DNA from: Candidatus Nitrospira allomarina
Lineage (GTDB): Bacteria; Nitrospirota; Nitrospiria; Nitrospirales; UBA8639
Assembly: GCF_032050975.1 (NCBI RefSeq)
Contig: NZ_CP116967.1
Span: 3,283,001-3,347,000, forward strand
DNA length: 64,000 nt
Reading direction: 5' to 3'
Positions 46,718 through 56,084 of the stretch are shown here, piece after piece. The notes under the pieces are model-generated. The model saw only the letters and a list, made by a program, of their open reading frames with translations. It searched no databases and was not told where the DNA came from. The position numbers were made by a program, and so were the translations under genes. The number at the start of each line of letters is the position of its first letter. Within the stretch, counting starts at the first letter, position 1.

Positions 46718-49019
46718 CCATGAGATTCCAGGTGGTGCCGGATCGTCCAAAATGCACGATAGCGCTCGTTTACATGTGACCGGCGAGGCAGACTACGTCG
46801 ACGACCTGTTGGCTCCCGCATTGACACTTTATGCGGCTTTTGGAGTCAGCCAATATGCTCATGCACGCGTCACCACACTTGACCTGGAACGCGTCAGACA
46901 GTCTCCCGGGGTTGTGTCGGTTGTCACTGCACACGATATTCCTGGGGAAAACCTCATCAGCTTCATTCAGGCGGATGAGCCCGTCTTTGCTTCGACGCAC
47001 GTTGAGTGTGTCGGACAGCCGCTCTATGCCGTGGCTGCGCAATCATTTCAGCAGGCGCGAGCGGCGGTCAATTGCGCGAGGGTGGAATATGACCCTCTGG
47101 TGCCGGTTCTCACGGTCGAACAAGCGCTGGCTGATGATTCGTTTGTCCTGCCATCGAAACGCCTATCCAGGGGAAACGCCACGCAGGCGCTGGAATCCGC
47201 TACTCACCACCTGGAAGGACAACTTAAGGTCGGCGGCCAGGAGCACTTTTATTTCGAATCCCAGGTGGCCCTGGCGATTCCCAATAATGACGGAGGAATC
47301 TGTATTCACAGCGCCACCCAGTATCCTTCACATATCCAACAGGCGGTTGCCCGGGTGCTGGGGTTGAAACGAATCAGTGACGTGACAGTGATGTGTCGTC
47401 GTATGGGGGGTGCCTTTGGGGGTAAGGAAACTCAGTCGACTCTCTTTGCCTGTGTGGCGGCTTTACTCGCCGCAAATACGGGTCAGGCTGTGAAATGCAG
47501 GCTAACCCGGCAGGAAGACATGGTGATGACCGGCAAGCGGCATGATTTTATGGCCCTCTATCAGGTCGGCTTTGACGATGAGGGGCGAATCGAGGGATAC
47601 AGGGTGGAGCTGTCCTCACGGTGCGGGATGTCTGCCGATCTCTCAGGATTTATTAACGATCGTGCCATGCTTCACAGCGACAATTGTTATTTTTTACCTC
47701 ATGTGACCATTAACTCTCACCGCTGCAAAACCAACACGGTATCCAATACCGCTTTTCGCGGATTTGGCGCCCCCCAGGGAATCTGGGTGATGGAACAGAT
47801 TATCGACGAAATTGCCCGTTACCTCGGTCAAGATCCGCTCGACATCCGCAAACGAAACTTTTACGAACCAGGGCAACGTGATACCACGCCTTATGGCATG
47901 CGTGTCGAAGACCGCCTATTACATGAGATCGTCTCACGCCTGGAAACAGATGCCAGGTACCGGGAGCGTCGTGCTGAAATCGAGGATTTCAACCGTCATA
48001 GTCCGATACTTAAACGCGGCTTGGCGTTGACTCCGGTGAAATATGGTATTGCTTTTACTCAAACCCATTTAAACCAGGCCGGTGCATTGGTCCATGTATA
48101 TATCGACGGCAGCGTCTACCTGAATCATGGCGGAACAGAGATGGGCCAGGGGCTCTATACCAAAGTCGCTCAGGTTGTCGCCGAAGAATTGCAGATTGAT
48201 ATCGGGCGCATTACCATTTCTGCGGCCGATACCAGCAAAGTTCCGAATGCATCAGCGACGGCGGCCTCGGTTGGGGCGGACCTCAATGGCAAGGCCGCTC
48301 AAGCGGCTGCCCGAACAATCAAAATTCGTCTGATCGAATTCGCTGCAAAGCATTTTCACATCCGGCCGGAAGAGGTTGTCTTTTCAAATAACCGGGTATT
48401 GCTCGGGTCCCAACATATTTCGTTTCAGGATTTGGTGGCGCTCGCCTATCAAGAACGGATCTCATTGTCAGCGACCGGGTTTTACCGAACCCCGGAAATC
48501 GAGTTCGACCGAAGCAACTTCACCGGCCGGCCCTTTCTGTACTTTTCCTATGGCGCAGCGGTTTCCGAGGTGGCGATCGATACCCTGACAGGAGAAAGTA
48601 CACTGCTGAGGGTCGATATTTTGCACGATTGTGGAAGATCACTGAATCCTGCCATTGATCGCGGGCAGATTGAAGGGGCCTTCCTTCAGGGGGCAGGCTG
48701 GTTAACAATGGAGGAACTGATCTGGAATGATGCCGGAGTTCTGCAAACTAACACCTCGTCCTCCTACAAAATTCCGGCCTGCCGTGATTGCCCTGTGCAT
48801 TTTAATGTTGAGTTACTCGAGACCGCGCCCAATCGAACAGACAGTGTGTTTTCCTCCAAGGCGGTTGGTGAACCGCCATTCATGCTGGCCATCTCGGTGT
48901 TCCAGGCCATTAAAGATGCCATTGCCGCGGCCGGGAACCTTTGTCGACGTCCGCAATTAGATGCACCGGCAACCCCGGAACGCATCCTGAAGGCCATTCA
49001 GGACATTCGTTCAACATGA
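46710..49019 (+). CDS. xdhB: Xanthine dehydrogenase molybdenum-binding subunit
   Basis: The 769-residue molybdopterin subunit starts at ATG 46710, which overlaps the xdhA stop; a longer open frame to 46578 overlaps xdhA deeply and is not homologous. Substrate-site motifs are those of xanthine rather than aldehyde oxidoreductases: RMGGAFGGKETQ (Glu), TAFRGFGAPQG (Arg) and AVGEPPFML (catalytic Glu). GTEMGQGLYTKVAQV and ATAASVGADLNGKA bind the cofactor. Followed by xdhC after 22 bp. Confidence 0.93.
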   Translation: MSNHEIPGGAGSSKMHDSARLHVTGEADYVDDLLAPALTLYAAFGVSQYAHARVTTLDLERVRQSPGVVSVVTAHDIPGENLISFIQADEPVFASTHVECVGQPLYAVAAQSFQQARAAVNCARVEYDPLVPVLTVEQALADDSFVLPSKRLSRGNATQALESATHHLEGQLKVGGQEHFYFESQVALAIPNNDGGICIHSATQYPSHIQQAVARVLGLKRISDVTVMCRRMGGAFGGKETQSTLFACVAALLAANTGQAVKCRLTRQEDMVMTGKRHDFMALYQVGFDDEGRIEGYRVELSSRCGMSADLSGFINDRAMLHSDNCYFLPHVTINSHRCKTNTVSNTAFRGFGAPQGIWVMEQIIDEIARYLGQDPLDIRKRNFYEPGQRDTTPYGMRVEDRLLHEIVSRLETDARYRERRAEIEDFNRHSPILKRGLALTPVKYGIAFTQTHLNQAGALVHVYIDGSVYLNHGGTEMGQGLYTKVAQVVAEELQIDIGRITISAADTSKVPNASATAASVGADLNGKAAQAAARTIKIRLIEFAAKHFHIRPEEVVFSNNRVLLGSQHISFQDLVALAYQERISLSATGFYRTPEIEFDRSNFTGRPFLYFSYGAAVSEVAIDTLTGESTLLRVDILHDCGRSLNPAIDRGQIEGAFLQGAGWLTMEELIWNDAGVLQTNTSSSYKIPACRDCPVHFNVELLETAPNRTDSVFSSKAVGEPPFMLAISVFQAIKDAIAAAGNLCRRPQLDAPATPERILKAIQDIRST

Positions 49020-49041
49020 CAAGCTGGTCCTCCGGCCAACT

Positions 49042-50175
49042 ATGAATACCTGGTTAGCAGTGCTGGAATCCATGAGAGATCGGCGAATGGCCTGTGCCCT
49101 GGTGGTCCTGGTACAGACAACAGGATCAACCCCGCGTGAAGTGGGGGCCAAGATGGTCGTCACTGCATCTGATTATTTTGGATCCATTGGCGGCGGTGCT
49201 CTGGAATATGAGGTCATCGAAAAGGCGCGCCAGATGCTGCGGGCTGAGGGGAATCAACAGCCAAAACGATGTCTTCGAACCTGGCACCTTGGGGCGGATG
49301 TCGGCCAATGTTGTGGAGGGGCATGTACCCTGTATCTGGAAATACTCCATCCGGTTGACCATTTCTGGCTGAACCATTTGATAAAGTGCCGGAATAACGA
49401 ACCGTGTGTTCTCATTACTTCTCTAGACAGTCAGAATGGATCTGACAGACAGGGGAAAATGATCGTGACTACACACCATGTTGAAGGGAGTCTGGGAGCC
49501 GGTCAGGAGTCCGTGTTGGATCATGCCCGCACCTTGCTGAAATCCTCCGTCAATTCCGACATGAATCCGCATGTGGTGTTTCGCAAACCAGGGGACCAAT
49601 GGCCAGCCTACTTGTTAGAGTTATATGGTCTCAATCCTTTTAGACTGGTTTTGTTCGGGGCCGGCCATGTTGGGAAAGCCATCATTGGGGTGATAGGGGG
49701 GTTGCCCTGCCATGTCACCTGGATCGATGCACGGCCCGAAATGTTTCCCGTCTCCGTTCCACCGAATGTGGAAAAGGTGGTAACAGAACAGTATGTTGAA
49801 ATTATTCAGGAAACGCACCCAGGGACATTCTTCCTGATCATGACACATAGCCACCCGCTTGACCTGGAACTCTGCGAACATATTCTGAAACGCGGGGATT
49901 TCCGGTATCTGGGACTTATCGGATCAAAAACCAAGCGCACCCGTTTTGAAAAACGACTTCTCCAAAAGGGATTGAGGCAGGAGGAGATAAAACGCCTCAT
50001 TTGCCCCATCGGCATCCCGGAAATTTCCGGCAAATACCCCGGCGCTATCGCAGTCTCCGTCGCAGCACAGATTCTCCAACAACTGAATACAACAGGGACC
50101 ATTACAGAGGAAGCACCCACCATGAAGACCTTCATCTCTGAAGAAAGTGCCTACCAATATCCGAACAGTCTTTAA
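49042..50175 (+). CDS. xdhC: Xanthine dehydrogenase accessory protein XdhC
   Basis: XdhC/CoxI family proteins bind the molybdenum cofactor, promote its sulfuration and insert it into XDH. The 377-residue protein has the N-terminal XdhC/CoxI domain (TTGSTPREVGAKMVV, GSIGGGALEYEVIE, LGADVGQCCGGACTLYLE) and a C-terminal Rossmann-type domain with LFGAGHVGKAIIGVIG, TWIDARPEMFP and MTHSHPLDLELCEHIL, then RYLGLIGSKTKRTRF. It follows xdhB directly, so the three genes form a complete enzyme unit. A C-terminal tail of about 25 residues is unusual. Confidence 0.92.
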   Translation: MNTWLAVLESMRDRRMACALVVLVQTTGSTPREVGAKMVVTASDYFGSIGGGALEYEVIEKARQMLRAEGNQQPKRCLRTWHLGADVGQCCGGACTLYLEILHPVDHFWLNHLIKCRNNEPCVLITSLDSQNGSDRQGKMIVTTHHVEGSLGAGQESVLDHARTLLKSSVNSDMNPHVVFRKPGDQWPAYLLELYGLNPFRLVLFGAGHVGKAIIGVIGGLPCHVTWIDARPEMFPVSVPPNVEKVVTEQYVEIIQETHPGTFFLIMTHSHPLDLELCEHILKRGDFRYLGLIGSKTKRTRFEKRLLQKGLRQEEIKRLICPIGIPEISGKYPGAIAVSVAAQILQQLNTTGTITEEAPTMKTFISEESAYQYPNSL

Positions 50176-50181
50176 AGCCTT

Positions 50182-51474
50182 ATGACGAAAAAACTCAGAT
50201 TTTGCCTTTGCACGACCTTTTATCCGCCTTACAATTCGGATGCGGATGGGTTGTACGTCCACCGACTGGCCAACGGGCTGGCGAAACTGGGCCATGATGT
50301 CACGGTGTTACATAACCCTGATGCGTATGAAGTCCTGACAGGGAAAAAGGTTGTTGAATCCTACGAAGATCATCCCACTATCACCATCCAAAAAATCACC
50401 TCTCCATTGAAACGTCTGAGTCTCTTGGCCGTTCATCAAACCGGAAGACCGTTTGGCCAGAAAGCCAGCCTACAAAAATGCTTCAAAGAGCATTTTGATG
50501 TCATTCACTACTACAACATTTCATTATTGGGGGGTCCTGAAATCTTCAGCTACGGACAGAGCACTATCAAAATGTGTGGATTGAATGATCACTGGTTGAT
50601 TTGCCCTATGCACCTCCTTTGGAAATATACCAACGAGGTCTGCGAAAAGCCCCAATGCCTCACCTGCACGGTACGGAATGGCAAACCACCCCAATTTTGG
50701 CGCAATACCGGTCTCATGGAAAACATGACCAGACATGTCGATGTGTTCCTGGGCCCAAGCCTTTTTACCATTCACAAACATCGTGAGCGTGGGTTCAGGA
50801 ATGTCATGATTCATTTGCCCCCTTTTTACACCATTCCGGAACCAGCCAAGGGGACTCATGAGATCCTACCGGCAAATGCAGCGTACTTTCTTTGTGTCGG
50901 CCGGTTAGAAGAATATAAAGGCTTTCAAGATGTTATACCCCTATTCCGTCACATTCAGGACCATACACTGATCATTTGTGGGCGAGGCAGCTATAGTCCG
51001 CAATTACACGATTTGGCCAACGGCATGCCCAATGTGTTGTTCGTTGATCAATATTCCCAAAGCCAAATTCAAGTACTATATGAGAACGCATTGGCCACCA
51101 TTGTCCCCTCACTTTGCTATCAAACCTTCTGTCACATCACCGCGGAATCCTATTCTGCCGGAACTCCCGTCATTGCCAGGAAGCAAAGTGCTGTCGAAGA
51201 AATCATTTCTGAAAAGGGGGGTGGGATTTTGTACACGAATTCAACAGAACTTCAACAAGCCATCACCACAATGATTGCTGATGCAAAGAAAAGGAATGAA
51301 CTCAAAGGCGAAGCCAACCAGGCGTACCATCAGGAATATTCGGAAGAGGTCTATTTGCAACGATACTTGGATATCGTAGAAGAACTGTTGTTACAAAAAA
51401 CCCAATACGGGGCAATACAGGAATACGACCCAGAAAAGAGGACATTTGCTGAGAGGAAAATATTCGGCCTGTAG
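50182..51474 (+). CDS. Glycosyltransferase family 4 protein
   Basis: A 430-residue GT-B glycosyltransferase. The N-terminal domain begins RFCLCTTFYPPYNSDADGLYVHRLA; a Cys-containing insert CPMHLLWKYTNEVCEKPQC with CLTC is common in one GT4 branch. The C-terminal donor domain has FLCVGRLEEYKGFQDVIPLF, and ITAESYSAGTPVIARKQSAVEEI, the GT4 sugar-nucleotide site. It follows xdhC by 6 bp and precedes the P450 gene by 3 bp, so it is part of the same operon. Donor and acceptor sugars cannot be told; a product also hydroxylated by the P450 is conceivable. Confidence 0.85.
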   Translation: MTKKLRFCLCTTFYPPYNSDADGLYVHRLANGLAKLGHDVTVLHNPDAYEVLTGKKVVESYEDHPTITIQKITSPLKRLSLLAVHQTGRPFGQKASLQKCFKEHFDVIHYYNISLLGGPEIFSYGQSTIKMCGLNDHWLICPMHLLWKYTNEVCEKPQCLTCTVRNGKPPQFWRNTGLMENMTRHVDVFLGPSLFTIHKHRERGFRNVMIHLPPFYTIPEPAKGTHEILPANAAYFLCVGRLEEYKGFQDVIPLFRHIQDHTLIICGRGSYSPQLHDLANGMPNVLFVDQYSQSQIQVLYENALATIVPSLCYQTFCHITAESYSAGTPVIARKQSAVEEIISEKGGGILYTNSTELQQAITTMIADAKKRNELKGEANQAYHQEYSEEVYLQRYLDIVEELLLQKTQYGAIQEYDPEKRTFAERKIFGL

Positions 51475-51477
51475 TCA

Positions 51478-53034
51478 ATGCCCCCGATTCCTATCCTCAA
51501 TGACTTTTCGAAACTCACCATCCTCATGACATCACTAATTACGGTGATAGCCGTATTACTTCCTCTCGCTCCCATTTTGAACGTGTACCGTCTGCCAGGT
51601 TTCATTCGTCGCCTGCGATTGTTTCCTCGTGTGTTTGTCCTACTCAGTTCGGCTATTGTCTTATATATTTCCCTGACTGTCTTGCTCGTCCTGTATTTTC
51701 CCCGGTATGTCCCTGCAGTGTTGGTTTTGGCTTTTCCATTGGTGTTTTACCTGTACTTTTGGCGCGCAAGGTCGACATTCGGCTCTAAGAAGAGACTTCC
51801 TCCCGGTTCTCTGAGACTCGCACCTCCAGGCCCTTGGGTTGATTATTTGTATTATCAGAAACAGGCTGATAAACACGGCCCCATTTTTAAAATGAATAAT
51901 TTCGTCCAGCCGATGATTTGTCTGGCTGGAATAGAACTGGGTACAGAATTTTTAAAACTCCACGAAGATGATACAACGACACCGCCCATGCCTTTTAACA
52001 GTCGCATCCCCGGCGGCTTCATGCGTTATATGGCACCCGCCATTCACATGGAATATCGGAATAAAATGAAAAACATTTTTTCTGACCATATATTCCTTCA
52101 GGGAAAGGAAGAGTTGATTGGTGAGATTATCAGGGACAATCTCTCAAAAATGTCAAGCCATACAAAATGTACGAATCCAGTTCCCCATTTCCAGAACATG
52201 GCATTTTCCATTTTCGTGGCGCTGTTTCTGGGAATTTCTCCTCATGATCAGGACTTTAGACGGTTGCAAAAATTATATGAAAAAATTGATTACCGGCACG
52301 CGCTGTTTACGACCAAATCAAAGATTGATCAATCTTTGGATGAAATTGAAAAGATATTTCTGAGCCACGTACATGAACGACCATCCTATTTTAGAAGTTT
52401 CCTTGGAGACCAGCTTCATGATTGCTCAACATATTCCCATGACACCACCTTACTGCGGAATTTCATCTATCTGCTTCAAACGTCCTGGATAGATGTATCC
52501 GACCTTTTATTCTGGATGTTCAAATTGCTCAGTGACAACGCTCAATGGATAAAGGCGCTTCGCACGAACCTCCACTCACAAGACGAATCACTCAGACAAT
52601 CTGCGCACCAATTGGGCAATCGTGTTGTTCTTGAAACTCTGCGGCTGGAGCAAAGCGAATATCTTATGCGCAAGGCCCTGCGCGACATTGAATTTGAAGG
52701 ATTTTTGATCCCAAAAGGCTGGCTGGTACGGATTGGCATTCGTGAAAGCCATCGGGATGCTGACATCTTCCCGAACCCAAATGCCTTCAACCCTGATCGC
52801 TTTTTAACAACGTCCATCGGCCCCAAGCAGTATTCTCCTTTTGGCATTCAACAGAAATCGTGTCTGGGAAAGGGACTCACTCTTTGGATTGGACAGAAGG
52901 TTGTTCTGGAATTAGCGCAAGGCTTTACATGGAAAGTCGTTCATGATGGTCCCCGAGAATTGGGGGTCTTTCATTGGAGGCCCAGTGCTAAATTACGGGT
53001 ACAGATGTCTTCGTTTTCTATAAATTCAGCATAA
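51478..53034 (+). CDS. Membrane-anchored cytochrome P450, atypical
   Basis: A 518-residue P450. Two or three N-terminal hydrophobic helices (about 13-34, 53-75 and 78-94) would anchor it in the membrane. The ExxR motif is E386-TLR-389, and the haem ligand is Cys462 in SPFGIQQKSCLGKG, where the usual Gly and His/Arg of FGxGxHxCxG are replaced. NAFNPDRF (PERF-type) precedes it. The I-helix region (about 330-350, LLQTSWIDVSDLLFW) lacks the classical AGxxT acid-alcohol motif, so oxygen activation may differ, or the enzyme may use peroxide or rearrange substrates. It closes a tight operon with XDH and a glycosyltransferase, which I have not seen described. Confidence 0.85.
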   Translation: MPPIPILNDFSKLTILMTSLITVIAVLLPLAPILNVYRLPGFIRRLRLFPRVFVLLSSAIVLYISLTVLLVLYFPRYVPAVLVLAFPLVFYLYFWRARSTFGSKKRLPPGSLRLAPPGPWVDYLYYQKQADKHGPIFKMNNFVQPMICLAGIELGTEFLKLHEDDTTTPPMPFNSRIPGGFMRYMAPAIHMEYRNKMKNIFSDHIFLQGKEELIGEIIRDNLSKMSSHTKCTNPVPHFQNMAFSIFVALFLGISPHDQDFRRLQKLYEKIDYRHALFTTKSKIDQSLDEIEKIFLSHVHERPSYFRSFLGDQLHDCSTYSHDTTLLRNFIYLLQTSWIDVSDLLFWMFKLLSDNAQWIKALRTNLHSQDESLRQSAHQLGNRVVLETLRLEQSEYLMRKALRDIEFEGFLIPKGWLVRIGIRESHRDADIFPNPNAFNPDRFLTTSIGPKQYSPFGIQQKSCLGKGLTLWIGQKVVLELAQGFTWKVVHDGPRELGVFHWRPSAKLRVQMSSFSINSA

Positions 53035-53175
53035 TTCGTATCCCAAAACCATGTTTAAACCTTCCTGGCTACTGTTTTACGAAGCGACCAGTGATAAGTA
53101 TAAATATTTCTCCTATTCATTCCGATAAATGGAAGAGTGATTCCGGAGTCGTCCAAAGACAGCTGTGAAAGGCAC

Positions 53176-53469
53176 ATGAACAGCCAATTGCCCAATAGTA
53201 AGACAGGAAAAAAGAAGGACAATCGTCAATCCGCAGATTCTGAGGATTGCCTGTACTGTCCTTTGAGAAGGCCTGTCTTTTGGCCTATCGCGTTTCTTCT
53301 TTTTGTATTGAGTCCTTTAATCTTTTCTTCCAATATTTCAAATACATCTTCAAATCCCCAGCTTGCATCCTCGCCTCCTGTCCCCAAACAAACCAAGGCT
53401 CAAGATGTGGACGATAAAAATTCTTCATTTCAAAATGTTCAACTCCGGAACCCGGTTTCTCAAAAATAA
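53176..53469 (+). CDS. Small single-helix membrane protein, hypothetical
   Basis: A 97-residue frame starting at ATG 53176, with GAAAGG just upstream. It has a polar, Lys-rich N-terminus with CLYC, one membrane helix (about residues 35-52, PVFWPIAFLLFVLSPLIF) and a Ser/Pro-rich tail. No family is known. It follows the P450 gene by about 140 bp on the same strand and could be the last gene of that operon. Support is modest because composition is simple. Confidence 0.4.
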   Translation: MNSQLPNSKTGKKKDNRQSADSEDCLYCPLRRPVFWPIAFLLFVLSPLIFSSNISNTSSNPQLASSPPVPKQTKAQDVDDKNSSFQNVQLRNPVSQK

Positions 53470-54110
53470 GAAAAATGCTTCGCCGCTAACCAGGAATGTC
53501 AAGATAACCATGACTGTTTCAGGCTAAAGCGAGTTTGTAGGATATTCCCGAAAAATCCCAAGAATTAATTCGCACAGATGAAAAAGACTTCAAACAATAA
53601 ACCTCCCACGCACAGGCACTTAACGGCTAGGCCTATCTGTGCCCGTTGAATTATTCATTGAAATGGTTATTCCTTTTAATTGCATGCCGAAACGACGGAC
53701 ATGTGTCCTCGCATCATGAGGTTCATGCATCTGCATATGATACGCAAATGAATTTACCATGAATGCTCCATGAAATTTTCTTCCTGAACGTCATCAAAAG
53801 ATAGTATTCCTGTTAGATACTCTCAAGGAAGTAGAAGCCGGAACCGAACCGCGGCTATCCCTTCACCATAGCATGATGAGTCCCTCCCAGGGCCCTTGGG
53901 CATCCAAGTTGATACCCTTCCTCCCCAGTTATCTGAAGCCAGCCGGAGATCTTTACGTGTAACGGGTGGTTGTGTGTCCCACGTCTTAACCAGGTCACAT
54001 CATGAATTGGGAATCATCGGCCTAAAGATGCACCAGGCGGGAAGGCCTGATAGGATAGAAAATCTTTCAAAGGTCTTATAAAGGTCCCCCCTGCTTTCAC
54101 GGTTGCTGCC
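53470..54110. other. Intergenic stretch, nothing recognised
   Basis: About 640 bp between the small membrane protein and the lipocalin gene. Short frames lack ribosome-binding sequences and homology. No terminator, tRNA or repeat was seen. Confidence 0.45.
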
Positions 54111-54668
54111 ATGTTGAGAACCCTGACAATGGGAGTCTTCTGCTTGATGCTTGGTGCGTGTTCAAGCGTTGAACATGGAGGAAAATTACCCACAGCGGTG
54201 TCAGTTGATCTCTCCATGTATAGCGGAATGTGGCATGAAATAGCACGACTGCCGATGTGGGGGCAACGAAACTGCGTAAGATCTACAGCCGAGTACCGGT
54301 TACTGAAATCGGGGAAGGTTGCCGTGCGAAACGCATGTACCACCTCGACCGGTGAGGAGATCAGCATTGAGGGAGTGGCCACGGTGGTGGACCCTGAACA
54401 TCGGGCAAAGTTGGATGTGGTCTTCGACCAGTGGGCAGCTCAACTTGTGGCGTTGCTTACCTCATCGGAGCAGGGCAATTATTGGATACTTCGGGTCGAT
54501 CCCGACTATAGGTTTGCGATCGTCGGCACCCCCGATCGGGACTACCTCTGGATCCTGGGACGAACCCCCTCAATCGATGAAGCAAGCTATCAGGACATGG
54601 TCTCCTTTAGTCAGCGACTTGGATTTCCAACAGAAAACCTGATCCGTTCCCCTGGACCCACAGATTGA
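54111..54668 (+). CDS. Lipocalin family lipoprotein (Blc-like)
   Basis: A 185-residue outer-membrane lipoprotein candidate with signal MLRTLTMGVFCLMLGAC (lipobox LGAC, Cys17). The lipocalin signature YSGMWHEIARLPMWGQRNC corresponds to the GxW motif region, followed by AEYRLLKSGKVAVRNAC, EGVATVVDPEHRAKLDV and YWILRVDPDYRFAIVGTPDRDYLWILGR, as in Blc. Bacterial lipocalins bind fatty acids or lysophospholipids in stress. It stands alone; the ribosome-binding sequence is weak. Confidence 0.9.
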   Translation: MLRTLTMGVFCLMLGACSSVEHGGKLPTAVSVDLSMYSGMWHEIARLPMWGQRNCVRSTAEYRLLKSGKVAVRNACTTSTGEEISIEGVATVVDPEHRAKLDVVFDQWAAQLVALLTSSEQGNYWILRVDPDYRFAIVGTPDRDYLWILGRTPSIDEASYQDMVSFSQRLGFPTENLIRSPGPTD

Positions 54669-54973
54669 CGTCTTGTCGCTCCTCTTGGATAGAAGGTATT
54701 TGAGAGCATGGTTCATGAAGAATATGATAAGCCATTTTTACGCATTGCCCGACACAGTGGAATTTCGGTTCACTTTTCCTCAATAGCCGATCCCCGAACC
54801 CGTCTATTTTTCACTGAGCGAACTTCAACGGGAATCTCCTTCTCTGAATCTTTGCTCCTAAACCGAAAAAGAGCCCAGAGAAATACTTGGCGTCGCTCTT
54901 CATAGAAGGGAGCTTACACCCTGACCTTCCATCGACCGCCCTCTCGCCGCCTATGCGATCAAACCGTTCCGTC
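54669..54973. other. Intergenic stretch between convergent genes
   Basis: About 300 bp between the lipocalin gene and the end of the EgtD-like gene. It holds a possible minus-strand terminator (54866-54901) and a 65-codon frame at 54708-54905 that has no protein-like character. Confidence 0.45.
54866..54901 (-). terminator. Candidate terminator of the EgtD-like gene
   Basis: On the minus strand AAGAGC and GCTCTT can pair across a loop of about 20 nt, followed by a run of T ending at 54866. The stem is short and the loop long, so the call is tentative. It lies some 70 nt after the stop codon. Confidence 0.4.
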
Positions 54974-55972
54974 CTATTTCTTCACTTCCCAAATTGAATT
55001 CACAAAATGTTTGTTGGCATCAAACAGATGCGTCACAATCCGGCACCCATTCTTTTCGGCCAACATTTCAATTTCTGATTGAGTATATTTATAGGAATGC
55101 TCGGTTTGCATCGGTTCCCATGCCTCAAAGTGAAACTCCTTATCCAACGCCTCGATGGAGACAACTTGCTCAAGGGTACTGTAAACAAAACTTTCGACCG
55201 CATGGGACTGTGGATTATATTGTCCCTGCTGGACATACCGTTCTTTCACAAAATTAGCCCCTAGTTTCTGATTGAGAACATCAAGGAGATGCAAGTTGAA
55301 TCGTTCGAAGACTCCTGTTGAATCATTGTAGGCTGCATACAGGGTCTTCGGATGTTTCATGAGATCGAACCCCATCATGATATAGTCCCCTTCATTCAAA
55401 CTTTCCCGCAGCTTTCCAATAAACCGCTCGGCCGCCGGTAACTCGAAATTTCCAATGGTCGAACCCAAGAAGAGCACAAAGTTTCGGACCCTCGTTTGTT
55501 CACCAATCGCGCGGAGTCCATCAAAATAATCGGCGGCCAGTCCTGTGACCGACATAGCCCCCCCTCCAAATCGCGACTCGAGAGAAGCCAGGAGTGTCTT
55601 GATCGCGCCCTCGGAAATATCAATCGGCACATACTCGAATGTCAGCCGGCTCTGTAAGCAATGCTGAAGAAGAATTTGAGTTTTCCCTCCATCGCCGGCT
55701 CCCAATTCAATAACCCTAAACGTCTGGTTCCCGAGGAGATCAGTGATCGCCTGTTTCTGATTTTTGAAAATCTCATATTCACATTGTGCGGGATGATAGC
55801 CTTCTAGTTTGGTGATTTCGTTAAAGATTTGGCTGCCTCGATCATCGAAGATCAGCCACGATGGCAGACATTTCGGTCTTCTCGACAGTCCGGTCAGCAC
55901 AGTTTGAGCGAACAGGTCATCAGACGACGGTGCTGCGGCTCCCGATCGGAGATTGTGAAATTGAAATGACAT
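54974..55972 (-). CDS. egtD: EgtD-family L-histidine N-alpha-methyltransferase
   Basis: EgtD trimethylates histidine to hercynine with SAM, the first step to ergothioneine. The 332-residue length and motifs fit: LPSWLIFDDRGSQIFNEITKL, YHPAQCEYEIF (where EgtD usually has YYPTR), VIELGAGDGGKTQILLQ (SAM site), YVPIDISEGAIKTLL, LFLGSTIGNF and GFDLMKHPKTLYAAYND. The substrate pocket variation means the true substrate could be a different amino acid or peptide. No egtB is in the window. It is divergent from a haem-oxygenase-like diiron gene, 112 bp away. Confidence 0.85.
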   Translation of the reverse strand: MSFQFHNLRSGAAAPSSDDLFAQTVLTGLSRRPKCLPSWLIFDDRGSQIFNEITKLEGYHPAQCEYEIFKNQKQAITDLLGNQTFRVIELGAGDGGKTQILLQHCLQSRLTFEYVPIDISEGAIKTLLASLESRFGGGAMSVTGLAADYFDGLRAIGEQTRVRNFVLFLGSTIGNFELPAAERFIGKLRESLNEGDYIMMGFDLMKHPKTLYAAYNDSTGVFERFNLHLLDVLNQKLGANFVKERYVQQGQYNPQSHAVESFVYSTLEQVVSIEALDKEFHFEAWEPMQTEHSYKYTQSEIEMLAEKNGCRIVTHLFDANKHFVNSIWEVKK

Positions 55973-56084
55973 TGGCTTCCTTTGTCCATGGTGAGAATGA
56001 TTGGTGTTTGCTCCCCCTGCTCAGGCTTGCTAGAATGAAACTGCCCATCCTTTATACATTTTTCACATTTTTTTATCTTCCCTG

